Source of the DNA: an uncultured Alphaproteobacteria bacterium | GTDB taxonomy: Bacteria > Pseudomonadota > Alphaproteobacteria > RF32 > CAG-239 | Direction: 5' to 3' | Length of the DNA stretch: 40,842 nt | NCBI GenBank assembly: GCA_944392205.1 | Contig: CALXVV010000025.1 | Coordinates: 1-40,842, forward strand | Part shown: in pieces, positions 1 to 8,724 of the stretch | How positions within the stretch are numbered: position 1 is the first letter of the stretch | How the letters are laid out: every line of letters starts with the position of its first letter | Notes under the pieces: model-generated | Told to the model about the DNA's origin: nothing | The model's input: the letters and a program-made list of their open reading frames with translations, nothing else | Databases searched by the model: none | Program-made: the position numbers and the translations under genes

Positions 1-1103
1 ATAACCAAAGTATCACCGGGTTTTATGGTATTAAACGCACCATACTGAGTCGCATTTAAAGTGTTTTTATCTGCATTAAAGGTCAGAGTTCCGGTTGTTT
101 CCGGGTTAGCGGCAACGGCCGGTTCCAAGAAACCATCGGCATTGTCCGGAGTAATGGTAAACTGGTTTCCTTCAACCTGATTGATAGTTAAACCTCCGGT
201 CTGTGCGTTGGTAACGGTCCTGTTGCACAAATTGGCGGCACTGTTGGTCGGAAACTTGATATTAATTCCGTCATAATAGGCCTGAAATTCATCCAGAGAT
301 GAAAAAGGAAAATTAATAGGAGAAACAGTTGAGTTTCCCCCACCAAACAGATACTTGCCGTTAGCAGAAACATTAAGAGCATCCACCAGCATTTGCATGG
401 TTGTAAAAGCTGTATTTTGCAGTTGTTGCAAATTGCTTGCTTGGTCGGCACTCATGGTATAAGGCTCACCTGTTTCAACCCCAGTGGCATTCAAAATGGT
501 AGAACCGCCGTTAATGGTATAGAGCGGAAACTTAAATGTTGCGCCATCAAATTCAAAATCAGGATAATTCCCTGTTGGATCAATTTTATTTTGCAGAGCT
601 TGCATAACCTGTTCTGCATATCCGTCGGTTCCTGAAGCTCCAGCAATGCCGGAAAGGTCTATATTATTGCCATTTCCGTTGTCGGCAAAGGTATATTGAG
701 TACCATTAATGGTGATAGTCTGCCCCAAATAAGTAGCCTCATCATCACTGGTAAAAGTTAACTCGCCACCGGTATAATCAGGAGTCAAGTTGTTGATGTC
801 TGAGCCGCTAAAGGAGTTAAGCATGCTTTTGAAGTCGCTAACGGCATCATTAATAGATTGCATGGAGGTACTCATCGTCTTGAGCTCAATATTGAGCAAC
901 TTATTGTTTTCCAAGAAATTGCTGGTAACTCCCAGAGAGGCCTCCAGATTAACAATGCTGTAGGCGCTCATCCCATAGCCGGAATAAGTCGGTGACTTAA
1001 GTCCGGTGATGCTCTGATAGTTATAAAGCTCAAACTGAGACTTATTAGCCAAAGTCTGGTTCATTAAGCTCATATAGCTGGCATAAGTAGGTACTCTAGT
1101 CAT
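1..1103 (-). CDS. flgL: FlgL, flagellar hook-filament junction protein (3' end outside window)
   Basis: Partial gene: about 367 codons are open from the ATG at 1103 to the window edge, with no stop. The N-terminus (MTRVPTYASYMSLMNQTLAN) and the following helical stretch to about residue 75 resemble the flagellin-type N-terminal coiled coil that FlgL shares with FliC. After it comes a Thr/Asn/Gly-rich domain typical of the variable middle of hook-associated proteins. FlgL (HAP3) sits between FlgK and the flagellin filament. An AGGAGG ribosome binding site lies 8 nt before the ATG and overlaps the flgK stop codon, so the two are translationally linked; gene order flgK-flgL is the usual one. A flagellin is the alternative, but the position directly behind flgK favours FlgL. 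Confidence 0.85.
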   Translation of the reverse strand, partial: MTRVPTYASYMSLMNQTLANKSQFELYNYQSITGLKSPTYSGYGMSAYSIVNLEASLGVTSNFLENNKLLNIELKTMSTSMQSINDAVSDFKSMLNSFSGSDINNLTPDYTGGELTFTSDDEATYLGQTITINGTQYTFADNGNGNNIDLSGIAGASGTDGYAEQVMQALQNKIDPTGNYPDFEFDGATFKFPLYTINGGSTILNATGVETGEPYTMSADQASNLQQLQNTAFTTMQMLVDALNVSANGKYLFGGGNSTVSPINFPFSSLDEFQAYYDGINIKFPTNSAANLCNRTVTNAQTGGLTINQVEGNQFTITPDNADGFLEPAVAANPETTGTLTFNADKNTLNATQYGAFNTIKPGDTLV

Positions 1104-1115
1104 TGTTTAATCCTC

Positions 1116-3296
1116 CTATACAATACTCAAGAGCATATCCAAAATTTCTTTGGACGCGGTAAAAGCTTGAGCACAAGCAGCATAAGTCTGCTGAAAAATA
1201 ATCATTTGTCCGAGTTCTTCATCCAGGTCAACTCCGCTGACAGTAGCCTCTTTGGTGGCAAGAGATGTTGTCAATTCCTGTTGGTATGCCAAAGAGCTCT
1301 CCATCGTGCTGGTCTGAGAGGCAATATTGCCGACAAAGGTTGAGGCATAATTAGCCAGAGTTGTTTGCGTCTGAGCAATAGTGCCGGACTGCTTGAATGT
1401 AATAGACGACGTAAAGACCTGAGCCAAAGAATTGGCGATATTATTGGCCGCCGGGCTCATCACATATTTTCCGGTAGAAGCATCAAAAGAAGGTGAACTG
1501 GCTGAAATCAACCCCGGATCAGTCATCAAGTTTTCCTGGACTTCAATAGTTTGTGCCGTGTTAACATAAGATGGAGACATTCCCAAACGCCCGAGCAAGT
1601 TATTGCCCTGAGTTTCCGTAATCTCGAGCTGATCTCCGTTGAGATTTTCAATTCTGAGCATATAGCCGCTGCCGTTTGGCACCAAAGAAGCCCTCATGGA
1701 GCCATTCAAGGCCGTGTTTTCATTAATGGAGTTGACAATATCACTCAGGCTGTCATTAGGGCTGATGGTGATGGTTCCGAAGTTAAAGCCGTTGCTGCTG
1801 TCAGAGAAACTCCAGATTGTCATTTCATTAACACCGAGATTGGCATTTGCATTAACCACCTTTGAATCATAGATAGAGTCGCCGGTTTGTTTAACAAACA
1901 TATCATTGAGTCCGAAAAAGCTTGAGAAGCCTTGATAAGATTGAGCAAACAAGCCATTGTTTCCGGCATCAAACGAGAGGCTAACATCCTGCTGAGCAGA
2001 TCCCGGCGTAGAGGAGGCCTCGTCAACAATAGAGAAGCCATAGTTGCTATCCCCCGTATCAATAACCAAATTTCCGCTGTTGTTGATATAGACCTGAGCT
2101 TGCGGAAGATTGGGGCCGTCAGCAGATTGCATCCAAGCCTGAATCTGCTGCGCCATATCGGAAACAGAACCTTCGGTAAAGCCTAAGCCGCCCTTTAAGG
2201 TGGTTGTGGAAACCTGCTTACCCTCGGCATCAAAAATAGTAAAACGGACATCGCCGCTTTCCAAGCGGATACTTTGCGGATAAGATCCATCGGCACCTTG
2301 GATAAAAGTGCGTGTTCCCGTCAACATATCCGGCGTATTAGGATAAGCTGTTCCTCGGTTATGGACTTGATTAATCTGTTCCATCAAATTTCCGGCCAGC
2401 TCGTCTAATTGGCTTTGCAAAGAGGGAAGGGTTGTATCACGAATTTGGATTAAGCCTTGGAGCTCTCCGCCTTTAATAGAAGTTGTGATATCTTGTCCGT
2501 CAACATATATACCGTTAATACCGCCGCCGGCATAGGTTGTTGTGGAGCTGGCTTGGGTCAGCGCACTGTGTGAGAGAAGGTGCGGATCATTATCAAGCAA
2601 TGTGATACCGTTTGTGGTTTGGATAACAATGGCACCGGTTTCACGCTTGAAATAAGATATGTCGATTAAGCCGCTGAGCTCGCGCAAGGCTTCGTCGCGC
2701 TGGTCCAAAAGATCGGCAGTTCCCTCATAGCCCAAGATATCGTATTTGACAATCTCATCATTGAGATTATCAATCTGGCTCAAGAGATCATTCACCTGGT
2801 CAACCGCATCGGTAATTTGCAAATCAGCATCGCCGCGGAGTTTTTGAATTTCAACTGAAATAGAGTTCAGGCGTGAGGTAATGGTGCTGGCCTGGTTCAA
2901 AAGGTTGTAACGATTAGCAGAAGAAGTTACATCGGTCGTGAAAGTATCAAAAGCCGCCTGCAAATCAGCCACATTGGCAGAGAGCGAGTTATTGCCCTGC
3001 GGTGTGCCAAGTAGAGTTTCTGCCTTGCTCAGATAGTCATTCTGAGCAGAATAGTTGCTGGTCAAAGAGTTTGAGGAAAGATAACTCTTAAGCAATCCTT
3101 CATCAACACTTCTGGTAACATCACCCAAGGAAACGCCCATGCTGTTGCCGGCCTTGATAACATTAACCTGCTGTGCGGTTTTGCGGGTATAGCCGACAGT
3201 GTCAACATTGGCAATATTGCGGCTGACAATATCCAATTGAGCCTGAGCGGTTTTCATTCCTGAAAGCGAGGTAGATAATCCGGGAATAAGAGCCAT
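1116..3296 (-). CDS. flgK: FlgK, flagellar hook-associated protein 1
   Basis: 726 residues, longer than enterobacterial FlgK (about 550) but in the range of alphaproteobacterial versions. FlgK forms the first junction zone between hook and filament and is exported by the flagellar type III system without a cleaved signal. The N-terminus has the flagellar rod/hook signature (LSGMKTAQAQLDIVSRNIAN, then VDTVGYTRK). A long coiled-coil region follows to about residue 190, and the C-terminus (AFTASKEILDMLLSIV) has the amphipathic helix expected of the D0 domain. The large Ser/Asn/Gly-rich middle, about residues 330-600, is the surface-exposed variable part. An AAGGAGG ribosome binding site precedes the ATG. 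It lies third from last in a five-gene operon, directly after its predicted chaperone FlgN. Confidence 0.93.
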   Translation of the reverse strand: MALIPGLSTSLSGMKTAQAQLDIVSRNIANVDTVGYTRKTAQQVNVIKAGNSMGVSLGDVTRSVDEGLLKSYLSSNSLTSNYSAQNDYLSKAETLLGTPQGNNSLSANVADLQAAFDTFTTDVTSSANRYNLLNQASTITSRLNSISVEIQKLRGDADLQITDAVDQVNDLLSQIDNLNDEIVKYDILGYEGTADLLDQRDEALRELSGLIDISYFKRETGAIVIQTTNGITLLDNDPHLLSHSALTQASSTTTYAGGGINGIYVDGQDITTSIKGGELQGLIQIRDTTLPSLQSQLDELAGNLMEQINQVHNRGTAYPNTPDMLTGTRTFIQGADGSYPQSIRLESGDVRFTIFDAEGKQVSTTTLKGGLGFTEGSVSDMAQQIQAWMQSADGPNLPQAQVYINNSGNLVIDTGDSNYGFSIVDEASSTPGSAQQDVSLSFDAGNNGLFAQSYQGFSSFFGLNDMFVKQTGDSIYDSKVVNANANLGVNEMTIWSFSDSSNGFNFGTITISPNDSLSDIVNSINENTALNGSMRASLVPNGSGYMLRIENLNGDQLEITETQGNNLLGRLGMSPSYVNTAQTIEVQENLMTDPGLISASSPSFDASTGKYVMSPAANNIANSLAQVFTSSITFKQSGTIAQTQTTLANYASTFVGNIASQTSTMESSLAYQQELTTSLATKEATVSGVDLDEELGQMIIFQQTYAACAQAFTASKEILDMLLSIV

Positions 3297-3310
3297 AATA
3301 AACCTCCTTC

Positions 3311-3763
3311 TTACAATGTTCTGTTTATGGCCAGCGCATTCTTGTTGTTATCCAGCGGAGAGTAATTTCCGTGCGCGCCATAAGAAGTTGCGTTACGATT
3401 ATTGGTCACCTTGGCAATATTGATAATGGTGTCCATCACTTTTTTGCTGGTTTCCATTTTAGCTTTAAGCAAAAGCTCATTTTCTTTAAGTAAGGCATCA
3501 AGTTCCAAAGAAGCATCTTTTAGGCTGTCTTTGAGTTCAGCGTCGATTTCTGCCAAATATTTCTGGTTTTTGATGAAGAAAGCACTCATAGAGCGATAAG
3601 CTGAAACAGTTTTGGATTTCTGTTCATAGAGATTGCTGACAGCTTCCACATCAAATTTGCGCAAGGCCTCATTTTCTTTTCTCAACAGGTCGGCAAATCC
3701 CAAGATGACATCTTGCAGATCAGCAACTTTATCATTGATTTCTTCTAACTGTAATTCTTCCAT
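3311..3763 (-). CDS. flgN: FlgN-like export chaperone for FlgK/FlgL
   Basis: About 150 residues, almost entirely helical. FlgN binds the C-termini of FlgK and FlgL in the cytoplasm and delivers them to the export gate. The family pattern of a long first helix (LRKENEALRKFDVEAVSNLYEQK) and a C-terminal tail ending in NNKNALAINRTL is visible. Start choice: a GTG nine bases further upstream (3772) would touch the ribosome binding site, whereas the ATG at 3763 sits 8 nt behind AGGAG, so the ATG is preferred. That AGGAG overlaps the stop codon of the upstream flgJ gene. The position just before flgK supports the chaperone role. Sequence conservation in the family is low, so the call rests on pattern plus context. 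Confidence 0.8.
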   Translation of the reverse strand: MEELQLEEINDKVADLQDVILGFADLLRKENEALRKFDVEAVSNLYEQKSKTVSAYRSMSAFFIKNQKYLAEIDAELKDSLKDASLELDALLKENELLLKAKMETSKKVMDTIINIAKVTNNRNATSYGAHGNYSPLDNNKNALAINRTL

Positions 3764-3774
3764 TTTCTTCACTC

Positions 3775-4113
3775 CTATCCTTGAATGAACCCGTTGCTTT
3801 CCATTTCCTGCATCTCTAAGATTGAGCGCATTACATTTTGTTTAACTCCGACAGTTCCGAGCTTTGCCATTTCCTTGCCATATTGATCAAACAGCATGGA
3901 CCGATAGATTTTTTCGGCATTGCCGCCGCCAAACATTCCGTCGGTAGAAACCCCTTCAAACATGGTTTCCATCATCTTGGTCAAGAAGAATGCTTCAAAG
4001 TCCTCGGCAGATTTTTCCGCCTTGGCCAAATCTTTGCTATTCATTTGCGGAGCAGACTTAATGTTCCACAAAGAGCTATCTAAAACGGCGCTGTTGGTTA
4101 AAATATCAGTCAT
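3775..4113 (-). CDS. flgJ: Rod-binding protein (FlgJ N-terminal domain only; CheL type)
   Basis: 112 residues matching only the rod-binding half of enterobacterial FlgJ; the muramidase half is absent. Key features are the helix around SAEDFEAFFLTKMMETMF, the FGGGNAEKIYRSMLFDQYG segment and a final helix rich in Met and Glu. In alphaproteobacteria this short form (called CheL in Caulobacter) is the normal state, with peptidoglycan cutting done by a separate enzyme. It is thought to act as the periplasmic scaffold for rod assembly. The ATG overlaps the flgI stop codon (TAATG), with a GAGGTGAT ribosome binding site inside the flgI 3' end, so translation is coupled to flgI. Confidence 0.88.
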   Translation of the reverse strand: MTDILTNSAVLDSSLWNIKSAPQMNSKDLAKAEKSAEDFEAFFLTKMMETMFEGVSTDGMFGGGNAEKIYRSMLFDQYGKEMAKLGTVGVKQNVMRSILEMQEMESNGFIQG

Positions 4114-5237
4114 TAGATCACCTCAATTTCGGCTTGCAGCGCACCGCTGGCCTTAATAGCCTGCAAAATGCTGATTAAATCTCTGGGGGTCACGCCCAAG
4201 GTGTTGAGCCCGTCAACCAACTCTTGGAGGTTAATCCCCGTATCAAGAACGGTCAGTTTGGCATCAGTGTCTTCGTTGATATCAATCACAGAGGCATAAT
4301 TTGTAACCGTCTCACCATCAGAGAAAGGCAAGGGTTGGGACACAACCGGCACATCGGTAATCTTGATGGTGAGGTTGCCTTGGGCAATCGCCAAGCGGTT
4401 GATTTTGACATCTTTGCCGATGACAACAATTCCCGAACTTTCATCAATGACGACTTTTGCCAATTGGTCCGGCTGAACTTGCAGTTGTTCAACTTTAGTC
4501 ATCAAATCAACAATTTTTCCCTGGTAGGAAGAAGGAATGCTGAGCACAATCGTTGCCGGGTCTGTGGCTTGGGCAGCATTTGTCCCCAACATGGCATTGA
4601 TGGCATCAGCCACTCTGCGCGCGGTGGTAAAATCCGGGTTGCGCAAAGCAATGTTGATAGATTTCAAGCTCTCAAGCTCAAAGGGAATTTCGGTCTCGAC
4701 AATGGCACCGCCGGGGATGCGCCCAGATGTTGGCACACCTTTGCTGATGGATTGGTTAGCTCCCTGAGCAGAAACAGCGCCAACGGCGACTTGCCCTTGC
4801 GCCACGGCATAAACCTGTCCGTCGGCACCCATCAAAGGTGTAACTACCAAGGTTCCGCCCTGCAAGTTTTTGGCATCACCGAGAGCGCTGACGGTAACAT
4901 CGATTCGGCTTCCCTGACGAGCGAACGGAGGCAAATTTGCCGTAACCATAACCGCGGCGATATTTTTAGCTTTGATTTGGCCGCCGCGAGCATTAATGCC
5001 CATTTGATCCATCATAGAGATGAGGCTCTCACGAGTAAAGTCAACAGATTTGATGTTGTCGCCGGTGCCGTTTAAGCCCACAATCAAGCCATAACCGATA
5101 AGCTGGTTATCTCTAATTCCCTCAAAGTCGGCAATATCTTTTATGCGAGAAACCGCGCCAGCCTCAGTTGCAGGCATCAGCAAGCCCAGAGTTATCATTG
5201 CCAAAGCGGCGGATTTTATAGCTTTTACATACATCAT
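4113..5237 (-). CDS. flgI: FlgI, flagellar P-ring protein
   Basis: 374 residues, the usual length. FlgI forms the periplasmic P-ring around the rod at the peptidoglycan layer. It begins with a Sec signal peptide (Met-Met-Tyr-Val-Lys, a hydrophobic run, cleavage likely after a small-residue motif near residue 26-28). The mature start (SRIKDIADFEGIRDNQLIGY) and GLIVGLNGTGDN are hallmark FlgI sequences, as are SISKGVPTSGRIPGGAIVE and the C-terminal LVDGLNTLGVTPRDLISILQ. Two adjacent ATGs (5237, 5234) are possible starts; the nearest purine-rich site is GAGG about 10 nt upstream. It is the first gene of the operon and is preceded by a sigma-54 promoter. flgA and flgH, often neighbours, are not in the window. 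Confidence 0.95.
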   Translation of the reverse strand: MMYVKAIKSAALAMITLGLLMPATEAGAVSRIKDIADFEGIRDNQLIGYGLIVGLNGTGDNIKSVDFTRESLISMMDQMGINARGGQIKAKNIAAVMVTANLPPFARQGSRIDVTVSALGDAKNLQGGTLVVTPLMGADGQVYAVAQGQVAVGAVSAQGANQSISKGVPTSGRIPGGAIVETEIPFELESLKSINIALRNPDFTTARRVADAINAMLGTNAAQATDPATIVLSIPSSYQGKIVDLMTKVEQLQVQPDQLAKVVIDESSGIVVIGKDVKINRLAIAQGNLTIKITDVPVVSQPLPFSDGETVTNYASVIDINEDTDAKLTVLDTGINLQELVDGLNTLGVTPRDLISILQAIKASGALQAEIEVI

Positions 5238-5283
5238 AAGGCCACAACCTCAAAAATTGACAGTTAAACTTACATAAATATAT

Positions 5284-5298
5284 GCAATTCTTGTGCCA
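5284..5298 (-). promoter_or_regulatory. Sigma-54 (RpoN) promoter of the flgI-flgJ-flgN-flgK-flgL operon
   Basis: Read on the minus strand the sequence is TTGGCACAAGAATTGCATA. The -24 element TGGCAC is perfect, the -12 element is TTGCA, and GG and GC are separated by exactly 10 nt, as RpoN requires. The predicted transcription start is near 5272, giving an untranslated leader of about 35 nt before flgI. In alphaproteobacteria such as Caulobacter, late flagellar genes are driven by RpoN with the activator FlbD. An activator site was not identified with confidence; the GC-rich stretch just upstream (around 5300-5320) is a candidate. Confidence 0.75.
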
Positions 5299-5332
5299 AT
5301 TTTGCGTTGCGGCGTATGTGAGGGCTTTTATT

Positions 5333-6751
5333 TTATAATTCAGCCAAAGCTTTTAGGGCTTCTTCATGGTCGCTGAAGGGAATGATCTTGCCATTTACAT
5401 ATTGGCCTGTTTCATGTCCTTTGCCTGCCAAAATCAAGACATCTCCGGCCTTGAGGTTGGAAATTGCTTGGCGGATGGCCTGCGCACGATCGGGGATGTT
5501 TTGGCCTTTGGGGCAGGCGGCCATAATTTGGTTGCGAATTTTGGTGGCATCTTCAGTACGGGGATTGTCATCGGTAACATAAACAACATCGGCCATATCA
5601 TTGGCAATTTTACCCATAATCGGACGTTTGCCGGCGTCTCTGTCGCCGCCGCAACCAAACAAAACATGAAGACGGTTCTGGGTGTGCGGACGCAATGCTT
5701 TGATAACATTTTCCAAAGCATCGGGCGTGTGAGCGTAGTCAACATATATGGCAGCACCGTCTTTGGTCTGGCCGACAAGCTCCAAACGCCCCTTGGCGCC
5801 ATGAATTTGTGAAACGTATTTAATAACTTCATCGGGGCGGTTGGTGAGCTTGGCACACATTCCAAGGGCGCACAAAACATTCATGGCCTGGAATTCTCCG
5901 GCCAGAGGAATTTCAATTTTAAGCGGGCGTCCGAAATAAGATATTTCAAGTCGCTGTCCATGAGCCAAAGGTGTGGCATGAATAAGGCAAATGTCTTTAC
6001 CGTTGTAGCCGTAAGAGACAACCTTTTTGCCCGAGCCAAGGCAAAGTTGAGCCAAAGGTTCAAATTCATCAATATCGGCGTTCAAGACGGCGGTTCCACC
6101 CTCAACCAAATTCTCTTTGAATAAAATCATTTTGGCGGCAAGATAGTTTTCCATAGTTTTGTGATAATCCAAGTGGTCACGGGTGAGGTTGGTAAACCCG
6201 GCTACTTCTACTTGCACGCCGCCCAAACGATATTGGCAGAGTCCGTGGCTGGAGGCTTCCATGGCCAGCCAGTCGTAGCCTTCTTCGGCCAATTCCTTGA
6301 GCTCGCGTTGAATAGTTACGCTGACAGGGGTTGTGTTTGGCGAGGGAATAGGGGGATTATTACCCTTAATCAGGCCAAGGGTGCCGCTGCTGGCTGCTTT
6401 ATATCCCATAAGCGTAAGTATTTGTCTGATGAAATCGGCAATAGATGTTTTGCCGTTGGTTCCGGTCACGGCACAAATGTGTTTGGGGGCTTTGCCAAAA
6501 AATTTGGCAGCCGCCAAGGCAAAATCTTTGGCCGGATTGCTTGAGCGAACAACAGCAATGTTTTGGGGAATTTCAGCCAAACAGTCATCTTTGACCAAAA
6601 CGGCAACGGCGCCTCTGGCAATGGCGTCGGCAATAAACTTGTCATCATTTAGGGAGCCAAACAAAAAACCAGGTTTAACTTCTCTGGAATCAGCCGTAAG
6701 TCCGGTAATTTCAATGGCAGTTGAAGAATTTGTAATTTGATTAAGCAACAT
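5333..6751 (-). CDS. murE: MurE, UDP-MurNAc-L-Ala-D-Glu:meso-diaminopimelate ligase
   Basis: 472 residues. This cytoplasmic enzyme adds the third amino acid to the peptidoglycan stem peptide using ATP. The P-loop GTNGKTS is at residues 97-103, after an N-terminal UDP-binding domain with TADSREVKPG. DNPRTED near residue 400 is the signature that selects meso-diaminopimelate rather than lysine, as expected for a Gram-negative wall. AGKGHETGQ near the C-terminus is also typical. The ATG follows a GAGGGG site by 6 nt. It is not beside the usual dcw cluster partners (murF, mraY, ftsI) here; downstream, across 95 bp, is the flagellar operon with its own promoter. Confidence 0.96.
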   Translation of the reverse strand: MLLNQITNSSTAIEITGLTADSREVKPGFLFGSLNDDKFIADAIARGAVAVLVKDDCLAEIPQNIAVVRSSNPAKDFALAAAKFFGKAPKHICAVTGTNGKTSIADFIRQILTLMGYKAASSGTLGLIKGNNPPIPSPNTTPVSVTIQRELKELAEEGYDWLAMEASSHGLCQYRLGGVQVEVAGFTNLTRDHLDYHKTMENYLAAKMILFKENLVEGGTAVLNADIDEFEPLAQLCLGSGKKVVSYGYNGKDICLIHATPLAHGQRLEISYFGRPLKIEIPLAGEFQAMNVLCALGMCAKLTNRPDEVIKYVSQIHGAKGRLELVGQTKDGAAIYVDYAHTPDALENVIKALRPHTQNRLHVLFGCGGDRDAGKRPIMGKIANDMADVVYVTDDNPRTEDATKIRNQIMAACPKGQNIPDRAQAIRQAISNLKAGDVLILAGKGHETGQYVNGKIIPFSDHEEALKALAEL

Positions 6752-6871
6752 GTTCGTCCCCTCACTTTTTATAAAGCAGACATCATATTAGGCCATAATC
6801 GCTAAAAAAGTATTTAATTTTTAAGAATTATCATTTAAGATGAGTGCAAAAGTAACAAAAGGAGACAAAAG

Positions 6872-7339
6872 ATGAAGTTTCTGGCATTTTGTTTTGCGTT
6901 GTTGTGGAGTACGGCAGTATCGGCCAAACCGGCTGACTTATATTTGTTTTATAATGCCGCAAGTGAGAATTTGGCAGAGATTTCAATCACCAAAGAGGAG
7001 ACGGCTAAAGTGTTTGATGATATTTACGGCCCTGCCTCTGATGAATTGCCGGATAAAGTCCGTTATGAAGACTTTTTTGTTTCCAAGTTTCCAAATGGCA
7101 GCTACGTCTTTACCTTGGATGCCGAGTTCAACTGCGGCCGTTTGGGGTGTGCCACCACGGTTTATGAAAGAGACACCGACGGCGATTTAATAGAAGGAGA
7201 AAGCTCTTTCCCCGTCAAATGCAAATTGCACGGCTCGGATAAACGCTTGTGCATCAAAGGTGGTTACAAAGTAGAAAAGCCAAAAAAAGAGCAAAAAAAA
7301 CGCGGTCCCGTTCATTATCCAGCTCCGGTTGAAGAATAG
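6872..7339 (+). CDS. Small exported protein of unknown function
   Basis: 155 residues; no family recognised. A clear Sec signal peptide is present (MKFLAFCFALLWSTAVSA, cleavage after Ala-Lys-Ala-like small residues at about 18-19), so the mature protein is probably periplasmic. The mature part has four cysteines in two close pairs (CGRLGC and a CKLHGSDKRLC segment) that could form disulphides, an acidic middle, and a Lys/Glu- then Pro-rich tail. A good AAGGAG ribosome binding site lies before the ATG. The gene is divergent from murE, and the following GH13 gene starts 8 nt after its stop, so the two probably share a transcript. A functional link to the glucosidase is not demonstrated. Confidence 0.75.
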   Translation: MKFLAFCFALLWSTAVSAKPADLYLFYNAASENLAEISITKEETAKVFDDIYGPASDELPDKVRYEDFFVSKFPNGSYVFTLDAEFNCGRLGCATTVYERDTDGDLIEGESSFPVKCKLHGSDKRLCIKGGYKVEKPKKEQKKRGPVHYPAPVEE

Positions 7340-7347
7340 GCCGCCGA

Positions 7348-8598
7348 ATGTGGGCAGAAAAGAGCGTTTTTTATCATATCTATCCGTTGGGTTTTTGTGG
7401 CGCTCCCATAACGAGTGAGCAACAAAAAGGTGTGTTTTCAAGGCTAAATCAGATTTATGATTGGATCCCGCATCTAAAATCATTGGGAATAAATGCCGTT
7501 TACTTTGGGCCGGTGTTTGAATCTGTTGCTCATGGCTATGACACAATTGACTATTTTCAGATAGATAAACGCTTAGGCGACAATGAAGATTTCAAAAGAT
7601 TGGTCGATTTTTTGCATCAAAATGATATAAAGGTTGTTGTAGATGGGGTGTTCAACCATGTAGGGAGAAGATTCTGGGCTTTTGAGGATGTCAAACAACA
7701 CAAGTCAGCTTCAAGATATTGCTCGTGGTTTCGGCTGGATTTCAGTCACGATAACCGCTATGGCGATGGCTTTTGTTATGAAGGCTGGGATGGCTGCGAT
7801 GATTTGGTGAAGCTAAACTTGGCTAACCCGGAGGTGCGAGCCCACCTGCTTTCGGCTGTAGCCATGTGGCAGGATGCGTTCGGGATTGACGGCTTAAGGC
7901 TGGATGTCGCACATTACTTAAATCATGGATTTTTAAGAGAGCTAAGACAAATGTGTCTGGCGCGCAATCCAGAATTTTGGCTGATGGGGGAGACTGTTTT
8001 TGGGGATTATCGCCGCTTGGTTAATCCGCAAATGTTGGACAGTTGCACCAATTATGAGCTTTATAAGGCCTTATATTCGTCATGCAATGATAATAATATG
8101 TTTGAACTCTCTCATACCCTAAAGCGGCAGTTTGAGCCGGGAAAAGGTGTCTATGATGGGCTAAGGCTGTATAGTTTTTTAGATAATCACGATGTTTCAA
8201 GAATAGCCACGATATTGAAAAATCCGCATCAGTTAAAAGCGCTCTACGGGTTGCTGTTTACCCTGCCGGGGATTCCATCCGTTTATTACGGCAGCGAGTG
8301 GGGAATAAAGGGATGCAGAGAAAGAAGCGATTCGGAGGTGCGTCCCAAGTTGGATTTGCAAGAAGATAATGATTTAAGTCGCCACATATCCTGGTGGGCA
8401 GAATTCAGGAAGAAATCGGATATTCTAGCCTATGGTAGCTATCAAGAATTGGCGGTTAATTCAAAGTTGCTGGTATATCGTCGAAATTTTGGGGAAAATA
8501 AGCTGGATTTTGCGGTAAACATCGGCGAAGAAACTCAAAAGATAACGCATGAGGAAAAAGAATTTTTGATTCAAGGTTATGAAATTAGGATATTGTAA
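7348..8598 (+). CDS. GH13 alpha-amylase-family glycoside hydrolase, cytoplasmic
   Basis: 416 residues with no signal peptide. The four GH13 conserved regions are in order: DGVFNHV (region I), GLRLDVAHY with nucleophile Asp about 186 (II), GET with acid/base Glu about 215 (III), and LDNHD with the stabilising Asp about 282 (IV). The catalytic triad is therefore complete. The start YHIYPLGFCG and the LKSLGINAVYFGPVFES segment resemble neopullulanase, cyclomaltodextrinase and maltodextrin-glucosidase relatives, pointing to intracellular breakdown of short alpha-glucans. The C-terminal beta domain is short (about 60-70 residues). No N-terminal dimerisation domain is present, so the protein is compact for the subfamily. 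No transporter or glycogen genes lie nearby; exact substrate is open. Confidence 0.88.
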   Translation: MWAEKSVFYHIYPLGFCGAPITSEQQKGVFSRLNQIYDWIPHLKSLGINAVYFGPVFESVAHGYDTIDYFQIDKRLGDNEDFKRLVDFLHQNDIKVVVDGVFNHVGRRFWAFEDVKQHKSASRYCSWFRLDFSHDNRYGDGFCYEGWDGCDDLVKLNLANPEVRAHLLSAVAMWQDAFGIDGLRLDVAHYLNHGFLRELRQMCLARNPEFWLMGETVFGDYRRLVNPQMLDSCTNYELYKALYSSCNDNNMFELSHTLKRQFEPGKGVYDGLRLYSFLDNHDVSRIATILKNPHQLKALYGLLFTLPGIPSVYYGSEWGIKGCRERSDSEVRPKLDLQEDNDLSRHISWWAEFRKKSDILAYGSYQELAVNSKLLVYRRNFGENKLDFAVNIGEETQKITHEEKEFLIQGYEIRIL

Positions 8599-8640
8599 AG
8601 AAAAAAAGGCTAATATAAGAGAGCTAACACAAGAAAAAGG

Positions 8641-8668
8641 TTGATTTTTTTAAAATAATTGCTATATT
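8641..8668 (+). promoter_or_regulatory. Likely sigma-70-type promoter of the 8725 lipoprotein gene
   Basis: TTGATT and TATATT are separated by 16 bp, in an AT-rich leader about 55 bp ahead of the start codon. Located between the GH13 stop and the lipoprotein gene. Prediction from motif match only. Confidence 0.5.
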
Positions 8669-8724
8669 AAACAAAAATATCGGAAATTTACAAAATGTTT
8701 TAACTTGCTGCAAGGATAGAACCC

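Noticed and set aside
4731..4748. Sigma-54-like TGGCAC...TTGC on the plus strand inside flgI
   Set aside because: GG-GC spacing is 9 nt rather than 10 and no plus-strand gene starts downstream.
4224..5075. 283-codon frame antisense to flgI
   Set aside because: It lies wholly inside the well-supported flgI gene; composition mirrors flgI codon bias, and no ribosome site or family match is seen.
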